Shown here: piece after piece, positions 25,641 to 33,813 of the stretch
Layout: each line of letters opens with the position of its first letter
How positions within the stretch are numbered: the first letter of the stretch is position 1
From: Bacillota bacterium
GTDB lineage: Bacteria > Bacillota > Clostridia > Peptostreptococcales > Anaerovoracaceae
Direction: 5' to 3'
NCBI GenBank assembly: GCA_019420525.1
Contig: JAHZHA010000032.1
Coordinates: forward strand, 46,746 to 110,745
Length of the DNA stretch: 64,000 nt
Translations under genes and position numbers: made by a program
The notes under the pieces: model-generated
Told to the model about the DNA's origin: nothing
The model's database searches: none
The model's input: only the letters and a program-made list of their open reading frames with translations

Positions 25641-26270
25641 TCAAGCCTCTGCTATTTTCTTCAAAACTTCCGTATCGATACCTGTAATTCCCGCGATAAA
25701 CGGAATGTCCAGTTCTTTTTTCTGCCGCATCTGCATATAAATCGTAAGCCCCTGATCCTGAGTTATGACGCCATTCTCCATGCAGAAATTGATATAACAT
25801 GCCGCATCCTCTACAGGACCGCTGCCGATATCGAGTTCCCCGTCAGGATCAAACCCTTTTATGATCTCATTGATCAGATCACAGAGAGCCAACCGCACTA
25901 GGCTGGCGCGCACATAATCTTCCGGTTCGATTGCCTTGAAAGCAAACTCGTTCTTATTCTCTATCTGGTAGATAGGAATTCCAGTAAAATATGCTATCTT
26001 GCTGTCCGCCATCGGTACATGGTTTTTGCCGTCAAACCACTTTTCTTTCTCTTCCGGCGTGATGATCTGGGCGACCGTGCAGAAATGAACAGCTTTCTCA
26101 TATTTATTCTGGTCGACCTCGGGACTCCTTCCGGCAGCCGGATCAGTCTCCGGCATATTTCTGTAATCGCACAAAGATTTTCTGCACATCTGATCGATAT
26201 TGATATATTTTACAACAGTTCTATAATTGCTGTTTTTTCTCTTCTTCTTTTTCGTATTTTTACCTGCCAT
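25641..26270 (-). CDS. Hypothetical protein, lysine-rich N terminus
   Basis: I do not recognise this 209-residue protein. It starts with a strongly basic tract (KNTKKKKRKN) and continues as a soluble, mostly helical protein with six cysteines and no membrane segment. Segments such as CTVAQIITPEEKEKWFDG and QDQGLTIYMQMRQKKELDIPF look like conserved globular sequence. It lies 82 bases downstream of an aminotransferase gene with no terminator between, so it may share that transcript. The ribosome site (GAAAGACG) is weak. Confidence 0.7.
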   Translation of the reverse strand: MAGKNTKKKKRKNSNYRTVVKYINIDQMCRKSLCDYRNMPETDPAAGRSPEVDQNKYEKAVHFCTVAQIITPEEKEKWFDGKNHVPMADSKIAYFTGIPIYQIENKNEFAFKAIEPEDYVRASLVRLALCDLINEIIKGFDPDGELDIGSGPVEDAACYINFCMENGVITQDQGLTIYMQMRQKKELDIPFIAGITGIDTEVLKKIAEA

Positions 26271-26352
26271 AATTATTCGTCTTTCTTCCGTCTCTATCCG
26301 GCTCCGCCGGGGGATTTCATGTACATCTGTCGGCGCGGCCGATACAGAATTT

Positions 26353-27597
26353 TTAACCGTTTACTTTTTTTATTGCCTCAGCGATTTTAGCCGGAACCAT
26401 ACGGCATGCTTCTTCGCTGATAGCCGAAATAGCGATCCGTATTCCTCCTCCGATGGCGATGGCGAAAATATTCTCTTTCTGGAGTTCTTCATTGACAGCA
26501 TCATCGTTTTCGCACGGAATCGTGATGAAGAATCCTGCGTTGAACGGACATGTCTTCAGCCCTGCCTCCTGTGCCGCTTCTGCAAAAGCCCTGCATCTCG
26601 CAGACAGAAGATCTTCGTATTTCTTTCTCTCTTCAAAGACTTTCTGAAGAAGCTTTTCATCCGCGAACACTTTAGCGATAGCTGCCTGGCCTGCTCTCAC
26701 GGAGTTCGACCAGGAACCCCTGCTGGAAAAAGATGTAACCCTCTTGAATTCCGCCGCAATTTCCGGATTCTGCGTGATGCATAACATCGCTCCCGTACGG
26801 AGGCCATAGAAAGTGAATCCTTTCGACGCACTGAATCCGATCACCGTCAGGATATTATCCGGCATATTTCCGAATTTCGGAAGAAACTCTCTCGCTTTAT
26901 CTGAATCTCCGGCAAAATCGATATAGGCGATATCGAGAAAGAACGTGATTTTCTTTCCAGGCACAGCACATTCTTTCAGCACATCGACAATTCTGTCCCA
27001 CGTTTCATTGGAAGGACTGTAACCCGTCGGATTGTGCGCCGGTGCATTGAAAAGAATGACAATTCTGTCCTGTTCCTCCAGAATCTCCTTGATTTTTTCA
27101 CGAAACGCATGGAAGTTAAACTGATCATTTTCATCAAACATCTCGTATGTCGAAATTCTGCGGCCGATCTCCGATGCGATGACCTGATACGGGCTCCAGT
27201 GCCAGTTGGAAGTCAGAACTCTGTCTCCCGGTCTTGAATAATTGGAAATCACATTCCGGATAGACCCCGTCCCGCCCGGCGTGGCACAGGCTTCGATATA
27301 TCCCTCCGGCATATAATTGCCAAAAACGACCGTCTTTATGACATTGAGATATTCCGTCGTGCCTGCGATAGGCGCATATTCCGCAAATTCCTGCGGCGTC
27401 ATACTCTTCAGAACGTCAACCATGGACGACAGGACGATAAGTTCGCCGTCATCGTCGAGAAGAGCTCCGATCGTAGCATTTACCACTTTATCTTTTCCAT
27501 ATTTTTCCACTGCTTTTTTCGCCAGCTGACTGATTCCGAAAATCTTGTCTTTACCGGTGATTTCCCGTCCGTTGCCCTCTGCAAAAATATATTCCAT
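26353..27597 (-). CDS. Class I/II aminotransferase (aromatic/aspartate type)
   Basis: This PLP-dependent enzyme of 414 residues has a GGTGSIRNVISNY substrate-loop segment, WHWSPYQVI, FNAPAHNPTGYSP, FLDIAYIDFAGD, and the lysine in GFSASKGFTFYGLRTGAM near 260. The pattern resembles TyrB/AspC subgroup Ia more than the enzyme at 19880-21073. Substrates are uncertain; aromatic amino acids or aspartate are plausible. The ATG follows AGAGGAGCATTTTAC. Its own promoter lies at 27644-27672. Confidence 0.85.
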   Translation of the reverse strand: MEYIFAEGNGREITGKDKIFGISQLAKKAVEKYGKDKVVNATIGALLDDDGELIVLSSMVDVLKSMTPQEFAEYAPIAGTTEYLNVIKTVVFGNYMPEGYIEACATPGGTGSIRNVISNYSRPGDRVLTSNWHWSPYQVIASEIGRRISTYEMFDENDQFNFHAFREKIKEILEEQDRIVILFNAPAHNPTGYSPSNETWDRIVDVLKECAVPGKKITFFLDIAYIDFAGDSDKAREFLPKFGNMPDNILTVIGFSASKGFTFYGLRTGAMLCITQNPEIAAEFKRVTSFSSRGSWSNSVRAGQAAIAKVFADEKLLQKVFEERKKYEDLLSARCRAFAEAAQEAGLKTCPFNAGFFITIPCENDDAVNEELQKENIFAIAIGGGIRIAISAISEEACRMVPAKIAEAIKKVNG

Positions 27598-27643
27598 GTA
27601 AAATGCTCCTCTGTTTTATCTGACTTTAGAAATTACATACGAT

Positions 27644-27672
27644 ATTATATTATTTTGCATTTTCGTTATCAA
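27644..27672 (-). promoter_or_regulatory. Promoter for the class I/II aminotransferase gene
   Basis: On the minus strand TTGATA and a perfect TATAAT are 17 bases apart, 46 bases before the start codon. Confidence 0.75.
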
Positions 27673-27734
27673 GGCGAAAAAAGAATTTTCATCTGGCATA
27701 CAAAAATTCCGGCCGAAAAGACGCGGCTTTTCCC

Positions 27735-27764
27735 GTATGTTTACCCGATATCGAGGCAAGAATA
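27735..27764 (+). promoter_or_regulatory. Possible sigma-F/G-type promoter before spoIIQ
   Basis: GTATG, 15 bases, then GGCAAGAATA fits the Bacillus sigma-F pattern (GywTA-N15-GgnrAnAnTw) except for the last -35 base. The problem is position: transcription would begin at about 27771, on top of the ribosome site GGAGG (27770-27774). It may be a coincidence. Confidence 0.3.
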
Positions 27765-27783
27765 AGGATGGAGGTGGTACGAA

Positions 27784-28479
27784 TTGAATAATCAAAACGA
27801 TAAAAAGAACGGCTTTCTCAAATCGGCTGTATCGTTGAAAATCACAGTCAGCCTTCTCGCACTGTGTCTCATAGGCGGTCTGATGCTGTACGCCGTGACA
27901 AAAGCGGTGGAAAATACGTCTTCGACCGTTTCAGAAGTATCCTATGAAGATACCGACGGCTCTTATCCGCCGGATACGAGTGTCTCTGCTGAGATTCCCA
28001 TAACGGACAGTCTCGAAAATCCGGATACATCAGACACGGCTGACGATGAGGCCGGCGACGGCAGCGGTCAGCAGGAGTCCGCCGGTATTCTTCCTGCAGA
28101 AGGGGAGATCATCCGTCCTTACAGCGGCGACAGCCTAATCTACTCTGAAACCCTGGAACAGTATGTCTGCCACAAAGCCATCGATATTCAGGCTCCGGCC
28201 GGCAGCCCTGTCTGCGCTGCAGCTGCCGGGACAGTGACTGAGACAGGAAAAGATGACCGCTACGGCTCTTACGTCCTGATCGCTCACGGAAACGGTCTGG
28301 AAAGCCGCTGCTGCTGTCTCGGCGACATCTCAGTTGCAGAAGGAGACGTGGTGAATAAAGGCGACACCATCGGCAGCGTCGGCGAAGATGCACTTTTTGA
28401 AAAAGCAGACGGTCCACACATTCACTTCGAGGTCAAAAAAGACGGCGAACTCACAAATCCGGACATCATCACAGGATGA
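27784..28479 (+). CDS. spoIIQ: SpoIIQ-like M23 (LytM) peptidase
   Basis: This is a membrane-anchored LytM-domain protein. Its 231 residues have a single transmembrane segment at about 18-38, an acidic Ser/Thr/Asp-rich linker (45-100) and an M23 domain. The zinc ligands H130 and D134 (CHKAID) and HxH 212-214 (GPHIHFE) are all present, as in clostridial SpoIIQ and unlike Bacillus SpoIIQ, which lost a ligand. SpoIIQ in the forespore membrane binds SpoIIIAH and supports engulfment. The neighbouring spoIIID supports this reading; a general cell-wall M23 protein is the alternative. Start TTG after GGAGGTGGTACGAA. Confidence 0.82.
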   Translation: MNNQNDKKNGFLKSAVSLKITVSLLALCLIGGLMLYAVTKAVENTSSTVSEVSYEDTDGSYPPDTSVSAEIPITDSLENPDTSDTADDEAGDGSGQQESAGILPAEGEIIRPYSGDSLIYSETLEQYVCHKAIDIQAPAGSPVCAAAAGTVTETGKDDRYGSYVLIAHGNGLESRCCCLGDISVAEGDVVNKGDTIGSVGEDALFEKADGPHIHFEVKKDGELTNPDIITG

Positions 28480-28527
28480 CAGGCTGAATGATCCGGCATC
28501 CGGACAGATAAAAATCACGCCGCAAAG

Positions 28528-28577
28528 AGGAATGTCCTTCCGGAGAAATCATCTCCTTTCAGGACATTCCTTTTTTC
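28528..28577 (+). terminator. Terminator after spoIIQ
   Basis: AGGAATGTCCT (28528-28538) pairs with AGGACATTCCT (28561-28571), with an inner GGAGA/TCTCC stem and a T run to 28576. The 3' arm is also the last codons of the convergent spoIIID. Confidence 0.85.
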
Positions 28578-28819
28578 TCCATGTACTTCTTGCGAGTGGC
28601 CAATCCGCCCCTTATATGACGTTCCGCTTTGTTGTTGTCCAGCACATGTTTTACCTCCTGCGCCAGTACCGGATTCAGTTCTCTCAGCCGTTCGGTCAGA
28701 TCCTTGTGTACCGTGGACTTGCTGATCTTGAAATGTTTTGCTGCGCCGCGCACTGTCGTCTGCGTCTCCAGCACATAAGCCGCCAGTTCAAGTACGCGTT
28801 CCTCAATATAATCCTTCAT
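28559..28819 (-). CDS. spoIIID: Sporulation transcription factor SpoIIID
   Basis: SpoIIID is a DNA-binding regulator of mother-cell genes during sporulation. The 86 residues match it closely: an N-terminal YIEERVLELAAYVLE helix, a helix-turn-helix (TVRGAAKHFKISKSTVHKDLTERL, about 22-45) and the basic C-terminal tail (HIRGGLATRKKY) that also contacts DNA. Ribosome site AAAGGGGTTAAGAATAT. The gene converges on spoIIQ, and the two 3' ends meet in one hairpin. Its presence indicates an endospore-forming lineage. Confidence 0.95.
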   Translation of the reverse strand: MKDYIEERVLELAAYVLETQTTVRGAAKHFKISKSTVHKDLTERLRELNPVLAQEVKHVLDNNKAERHIRGGLATRKKYMEKKGMS

Positions 28820-28909
28820 ATATTCTTAACCCCTTTCGAGCCGGAAAAGTCTATAGGAAAATATATGCGGAAGATATTTGTGTTATGATATACAAAAAGG
28901 AGGGACAGT

Positions 28910-29767
28910 ATGTACCTGACACGATTCGATTTTCCCGGCGAAAGCGCCGAAAATAACTACATAACCGGCTTCCGGTCCACCTGCTGGGATTCTTTTTATC
29001 CTTTCGGGATCTTCCCTCAGAGAGAACTGGAAAGCGTAACATTTGAACCCATCACCATTTTCTGCGGCGGGAACGGCTCCGGCAAGACGACGGCACTCAA
29101 CGTCATCGCAGAAAAGCTGGGACTGCACAGAGATTCTCTCTTTAACCGCACATCCTTTTTCCGGACATTCACCGATATGTGCAGATGCAGCTTCAGCAGT
29201 TCAATCCCCTCAGGCAGCTGTATCATAACGAGTGACGACGTTTTCGACTATATGCTGGATATGCGCACCCTCAATGAAGGCATCGACGCGAAGAGAGAAG
29301 AACTCTTTTCAGAGTACACGGAAGCGAAATATTCAGGATTCCGGTTGACGTCTCTGAACGACTACGACCGGCTGAAAAAGACAAACGACGCCCGTCGCCT
29401 TTCGAAATCGGAATTCGCAAGATCAAGAGTCATGAAAAACATCAGAAGCCTCTCGAACGGAGAGAGCGCATTCTCTTATTTCGTGGAAAAAATTCAGGAA
29501 AACGCGCTCTATCTGCTGGATGAACCGGAAAACAGTCTCTCAGCGGAACGTCAAACGGAACTCGCCCGTTTTCTCGAAGATTCCGCCCGTTTTTTCGGCT
29601 GTCAGTTCATTCTGTCCACCCATTCACCATTTCTGCTCTCTCTTCGCGGAGCCAGGATCTACGATTTCGATGTCCGCCCTGTATCCGTATGCCGGTGGAC
29701 CGAACTGAAAAACGTCCGGACATATTTCGACTTTTTTATGGAACACCGCGGGGAATTCGGGCAGTAA
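28910..29767 (+). CDS. AAA/ABC-type ATPase of unknown role
   Basis: This stand-alone P-loop ATPase has 285 residues: Walker A GGNGSGKTT at about 53-61, an ABC-like signature SLSNGESAF, Walker B ALYLLDEPENSLS, and an H-loop in ILSTHSPFLL. It resembles the predicted AAA_21/AAA_15 ATPases, which are often single genes or paired with nucleases in defence systems; no nuclease partner is seen here. The ribosome site AAAAAGGAGGGACAGT is excellent. It is divergent from spoIIID. Function unknown. Confidence 0.85.
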   Translation: MYLTRFDFPGESAENNYITGFRSTCWDSFYPFGIFPQRELESVTFEPITIFCGGNGSGKTTALNVIAEKLGLHRDSLFNRTSFFRTFTDMCRCSFSSSIPSGSCIITSDDVFDYMLDMRTLNEGIDAKREELFSEYTEAKYSGFRLTSLNDYDRLKKTNDARRLSKSEFARSRVMKNIRSLSNGESAFSYFVEKIQENALYLLDEPENSLSAERQTELARFLEDSARFFGCQFILSTHSPFLLSLRGARIYDFDVRPVSVCRWTELKNVRTYFDFFMEHRGEFGQ

Positions 29768-29893
29768 AAAAAGCAGTGTGCATCTGTCTCACACTGCTCT
29801 TGGCTTCAACGTTAATATATCTGCTCCGGTGCGGAAATCAGGGCGCCGCTGCCCCGGTCGCCGTCGAATCCTCCACGCCGGAATCCGGTCCGG

Positions 29894-30733
29894 TCAGTAT
29901 CTGACTTTGCAGTAATAGATCGGATTTCCCCGGGAGGAAAATTTTTCTTCATATTCTGTCATATAATTCTTCGATTCGTACCCCGAAGCGTGAAGATCCT
30001 CCGAGTATTCTTCTTTCTTCAAGCCGTTGCGTTCAAACTCTTCCGAAGAAAACCGGAAAAGCGCTTCGTTGTCCGTTTTGAATTCCAGTGCACTTCCGGG
30101 CTTCATCACTCTTCCGTATCCCTTAAGATACCGCGTATGCGTCAGCCTTCGCTTTGCATGCCGCTCCTTCGGCCACGGATCACTGAAATTCAGATATATT
30201 CCGGAGAGCTCATCTTCCGCGAAGCAGTCGGTCACCTCTCTGATATACATGTTGGCGAAGATGAGATTCGGCGCTGCGGCGTATATGCTGCCTCCCTGCC
30301 CGTCCGGTTCCCCGGCCTTTTTCTCTGCAGGATTTTCTGTTTTTGCCATTTCATCGTCTATCTGCAATTTACATTTTTTATCTGTCTTTACGGCAAAAAC
30401 ACCCCGGTGTACGATTTCTTCAAAAGGCTTTTCGTTTCCCTCTTCCGAGCGCATCTCTTCCTCTGAAAACTCACAGAAAAAACGCGCCGCTTTCTGGAGC
30501 GCCCGGAGCATGACGCTGGCATTTCCCTCCACAGCGATGAAATTTCTCTGAGGAAAGGCTTTTGCCAGAGAGAGAATAAATTGTCCCTTTCCGCATCCCA
30601 GTTCCATATAGATAGGCTGATCTTTCCCGAAAAACTCGTGCCACTTTCCCTTCTGCTCTGCAGGATCGATCCGGACTCCTCCCGAATAGACACTCAGCTT
30701 TTCCTCCAGCCCTTTCAGCTTTCTCTGTCGCAT
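29894..30733 (-). CDS. trmB: tRNA (guanine-N7-)-methyltransferase with an internal insertion
   Basis: TrmB methylates G46 of tRNA using S-adenosylmethionine. The SAM loop ELGCGKGQF is at 44-52, FIAVEG follows and NFSDPWPKERHAKRRL is at 182-197, with FKTDNEALFRFS near the C terminus. At 279 residues it is longer than the usual 210-240. Residues from about 84 to 155 form a charged, low-complexity stretch (SEEEMRSEEGNEKPF and KKAGEPDGQGG) replacing the short loop in other TrmB proteins. It lies 112 bases after ecfT on the same strand. Confidence 0.93.
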   Translation of the reverse strand: MRQRKLKGLEEKLSVYSGGVRIDPAEQKGKWHEFFGKDQPIYMELGCGKGQFILSLAKAFPQRNFIAVEGNASVMLRALQKAARFFCEFSEEEMRSEEGNEKPFEEIVHRGVFAVKTDKKCKLQIDDEMAKTENPAEKKAGEPDGQGGSIYAAAPNLIFANMYIREVTDCFAEDELSGIYLNFSDPWPKERHAKRRLTHTRYLKGYGRVMKPGSALEFKTDNEALFRFSSEEFERNGLKKEEYSEDLHASGYESKNYMTEYEEKFSSRGNPIYYCKVRY

Positions 30734-30845
30734 ATATTCAAATTATCCTTTCTGTCATCAAAATAAACCGGCTGCGGAAACTTTCCCCCATCCGGATAAA
30801 AAATTCGGATATCCGCTTCACGGTTCCGGAAAAGGGCCGTCAGAA

Positions 30846-31667
30846 TTACAAACCCGAAAGAAATATCCCAAAAAGATAAGTTTCTGCCGCTATGGCTGCG
30901 GCAAAGAGAAGAAGCACAGCTGCCGCTGCCGCATCGCGCCTCTGCAGTTTCATCGTATGAAGCCGCGTCCTTCCTTCTCCTCCCCGGTAACAGCGCGCCT
31001 CCATCGCCATCGCCAGATCCTGCGCGATCCGGAAAGCCCCCACAAAAAGAGGCACCAGAAGCGGAATCATACTTCTCATGCGCTGAAAGAGATTTCCGCT
31101 CTCAAAATCGGCTCCCCGCGCCTGCTGCGCTTTCATGATCTTGTCCGCTTCCTGAATCAGCATCGGGATAAATCTCAGAGCGATAGACATCATGACAGCG
31201 ATTTCATGAGAAGGAAATCCAAACTTGGAAAGCGGACTCAGAAGAGCTTCAAATCCGTCGGTAAGCTGCATGGGCTTCGTCGTATAGGTGAGAAGCGACG
31301 TGCCGAAGACTAGCATCAGAAGCCGGAATGCCATGAAAAACGCCTGCCTCAGTCCTTCTTCCGTAATCTTCAGCGGACCGGCGGCGACGAGTACGGTTCC
31401 GGGGTACAGAAACATATTGATGAGAAATGTAAGAATCAGAATGACTGCAATAGGTTTCATTCCTCTGACGATAAATTTCAGAGGGACGCCGGAAGCCGCG
31501 ATGGTTCCGCCGACAAATACAGCAGCCACTGCATATCCGCCGAAATCCCGTATGCAAAACAACAGGATGATATAGACGATGACCGCCGTGATTTTCGTTC
31601 TCGGATCCAGCCGGTGAATCACGGAATCTCCCGGATAATACTGTCCCAGCGTGATATCTCTCAGCAT
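30846..31667 (-). CDS. ecfT: Energy-coupling factor transporter transmembrane protein EcfT
   Basis: EcfT couples the ATPase pair to exchangeable substrate-binding S components for vitamin or metal uptake. The 273 residues contain about five membrane segments. The two Ala-Arg-Gly-type coupling motifs are QQARGADFES (near 182-191) and the related EARCYRGG (near 222-229). The start overlaps the end of ecfA by 7 bases, so translation is coupled. No S-component gene is nearby, as expected for a group II module that serves several S proteins. Confidence 0.93.
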   Translation of the reverse strand: MLRDITLGQYYPGDSVIHRLDPRTKITAVIVYIILLFCIRDFGGYAVAAVFVGGTIAASGVPLKFIVRGMKPIAVILILTFLINMFLYPGTVLVAAGPLKITEEGLRQAFFMAFRLLMLVFGTSLLTYTTKPMQLTDGFEALLSPLSKFGFPSHEIAVMMSIALRFIPMLIQEADKIMKAQQARGADFESGNLFQRMRSMIPLLVPLFVGAFRIAQDLAMAMEARCYRGGEGRTRLHTMKLQRRDAAAAAVLLLFAAAIAAETYLFGIFLSGL

Positions 31668-33490
31668 CTCTCATCCTCCTGCCGCTCCTGACGGCGAAAA
31701 TACTGCTCTACTGCATCGGCTGCCTCTTCCGCAGATAGAATCCCCGTCCCCACATCGATTCCTCTCTGTCTGAGACTCCAGACAAATTCCGCTCCGGACG
31801 GAAGCCCCAGACCTATCTGCTTCAACATACCGGGCTGGGAAAAAACTTCCTCCGGCGTTCCGCTGAGAACGAGAGTTCCCTGATCCATGACGAGAATCTT
31901 GTCACAGAGCCGTGCGGCGTCATCCATATTATGTGTGACAAGAATGACAGTCGTTCCTGTCGACTCTCTGATTCTGCAGATCATATCGAGAATTTCCCGG
32001 TGTGTCTGCGGATCAAGACCTGCTGTAGGTTCGTCGAGAATCAGAATTTCCGGACGCATCGCCAGGATACCCGCGATGGCAGCCCTCCGTTTCTGTCCTC
32101 CCGACAGATCGAAAGGAGATCTTCCTGCAAATTCATCATAAGGCAGGCCTGTCAGCGCCATGGCTTCTCTGACACGCTGTTCCTTCTCCTCTTCACTCAA
32201 TCCCATATTTCCCGGTCCGTAGGCCACGTCTTTTGCAACCGTCTCTTCGAAAAGCTGATACTCCGGATACTGAAACACGAGTCCCGCTTTCCTGCGTACC
32301 TCTCTCATCGGCACGTTTCCGGATGTGATTTCGTACCCGTCTACGGTAATCTTTCCGGCCGCGGGCTTCAGCAGGCCGTTCAAATGCTGTATCAGCGTGG
32401 ACTTTCCGGAACCGGTATGGCCGATGATCCCCGTAAAATCCCCGCGTTTTACGGAAAAAGAGACATCCCGGAGCGCATAAGTCTCCTCAGGCTGTCCCTT
32501 GCTGTATACATAGTCGACATGTTCCGCTTTCAGAATCATATCGCTCTCATCATGCGGTTCAGCTTCACCGGTCTCCGCCATTCCGGAGTCATCTCCCCGT
32601 TTCGCCTCCGGTCCAAAATCCGCTTCGCGCCCCGTCTTCGTTTTTTCCGGAGCACGGTCAGCCAGAAAAGAAACGAGACTGTCAGCCGTCAGAACGTCTC
32701 CAGGGATCTGCAATCCTTTCTTCCGCAGGCGCATGCAGATATCTGCCGCCGGAGGAAGTTCCATTCCCAGTTTCCGGAGTCTGTCTGCATCGGAAAAGAC
32801 GCTTTCGGGTGTACCGTCCATGACGATCTGCCCGCATTCCATGATAATTACCCTGTCCGCTTCGGCCGCTTCCTCCATGAAGTGTGTGATCAGTATGACT
32901 GTGATTCCGTCGTCCCGGAGAGATTTTATGATTTTCATGACCTCGCTTCGTCCCCTGGGATCCAGCATCGCCGTCGGTTCATCGAAAATGATGCATTTCG
33001 GACGCATGGCGACCGTACCCGCTATGGCAACGCGCTGTTTCTGCCCTCCGGAGAGCATGTGAGGCGGTTTTTTCCGCAGATGATAGATATCGGTGCGTTT
33101 CATGGCGTCATCGATTCGCTGCCTGATCTCTTCCGGAGCAATTCCGAGATTTTCCGGACCGAAAGCCACATCGTCCTCCACCACCGCGGAGATCAGCTGA
33201 TTATCGGGATTCTGAAAGACCATGCCGGCATTTCTGCGGATTTCCCAGACGAGTTCCTCCTGACGGGTATTCATGCCGCAGACGATCACGTCTCCCTCCA
33301 AGGGAGTGAGAAGAGCGTTCAGCTGCTTTGCGAGAGTCGACTTTCCCGAACCATTGCGCCCGAGAATCGCAGTAAAAGATCCTTCCCCGATATCGAGGCT
33401 GACACCATCCAGCGCCCGGAGAACCTCCGACTCTTCTTCCTGCGACAGATATTCAAAAGCCAGATTTTCGATATGAATGATATTTTTCAC
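31661..33490 (-). CDS. ecfA: Fused EcfA1-EcfA2: double ATPase of the ECF transporter
   Basis: One 609-residue protein carries two complete ABC ATPase domains. Domain 1 has Walker A GRNGSGKST at 44-52, LSGGQKQR near 147-154 and FDEPTAMLD. Domain 2 has GHTGSGKST at 357-365, LSGGQKRR near 463-470 and LDEPTAGLD. A polar linker (about 280-315, rich in Glu, Gly and Lys) joins them. In most Firmicutes EcfA1 and EcfA2 are separate genes; here they are in one frame. The start is GTG, overlapping the chorismate mutase stop (GTGA), with AGGAGCGGTAA before it. ATP hydrolysis drives S-component toggling. Confidence 0.93.
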   Translation of the reverse strand: MKNIIHIENLAFEYLSQEEESEVLRALDGVSLDIGEGSFTAILGRNGSGKSTLAKQLNALLTPLEGDVIVCGMNTRQEELVWEIRRNAGMVFQNPDNQLISAVVEDDVAFGPENLGIAPEEIRQRIDDAMKRTDIYHLRKKPPHMLSGGQKQRVAIAGTVAMRPKCIIFDEPTAMLDPRGRSEVMKIIKSLRDDGITVILITHFMEEAAEADRVIIMECGQIVMDGTPESVFSDADRLRKLGMELPPAADICMRLRKKGLQIPGDVLTADSLVSFLADRAPEKTKTGREADFGPEAKRGDDSGMAETGEAEPHDESDMILKAEHVDYVYSKGQPEETYALRDVSFSVKRGDFTGIIGHTGSGKSTLIQHLNGLLKPAAGKITVDGYEITSGNVPMREVRRKAGLVFQYPEYQLFEETVAKDVAYGPGNMGLSEEEKEQRVREAMALTGLPYDEFAGRSPFDLSGGQKRRAAIAGILAMRPEILILDEPTAGLDPQTHREILDMICRIRESTGTTVILVTHNMDDAARLCDKILVMDQGTLVLSGTPEEVFSQPGMLKQIGLGLPSGAEFVWSLRQRGIDVGTGILSAEEAADAVEQYFRRQERQEDERC

Positions 33491-33813
33491 TTACCGCTCC
33501 TGTCGTCTTCCGGTGATTCTCCGTCCGGAACCTGATCCTGCCCTCTTCGGGATGCTATCATTTTCTGCTGCATCTGTCTGCTGACTTCCATCATCGTCTG
33601 AAAAACTTCCTCGGCATACCCGCCGTACTCTTCGCCTCCGAGACTTCTCACCCCGGACAGAATCTGCCGTTCACGTTCCGGATGAAAGACCGGAAGACTA
33701 TTGTCAATTTTATATTCCGCCACACCTTTCACAAGTTCCATTCTGCTGCAGAACAGTTCCAGTATCTGGCGATCTATCCTGTCGATCTTTTCCCTTATTT
33801 CGTCAAGATTCAC
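33487..33813 (-). CDS. Chorismate mutase (AroQ type)
   Basis: This is a 108-residue all-helical AroQ-class chorismate mutase, making prephenate for phenylalanine and tyrosine synthesis. Signature residues appear in VNLDEIREKIDRIDRQILELF, RMELVKGVAEYK and FHPERERQIL, with VSRQMQQKMI near the C-terminal part. The start is GTG at 33813, with AGGAGGGAACTCT in front; its GTGA overlaps the aroC stop. The frame is open upstream, but that is aroC in another frame. The tail after residue 90 is polar and atypical. No prephenate dehydratase is fused. Confidence 0.88.
   Translation of the reverse strand: MNLDEIREKIDRIDRQILELFCSRMELVKGVAEYKIDNSLPVFHPERERQILSGVRSLGGEEYGGYAEEVFQTMMEVSRQMQQKMIASRRGQDQVPDGESPEDDRSGK

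Noticed and set aside
29776..29904. Possible small membrane or lipoprotein-like frame after the AAA ATPase gene (GTG start, hydrophobic LTLLLASTLIYLL)
   Set aside because: No ribosome site. It starts inside a hairpin that may terminate the ATPase transcript and runs into the convergent trmB end. A chance hydrophobic run is more likely.
31931..33535. 534-codon plus-strand frame opposite ecfA
   Set aside because: It is the antisense shadow of a clearly conserved double ATPase gene. It has no ribosome site and no family resemblance.
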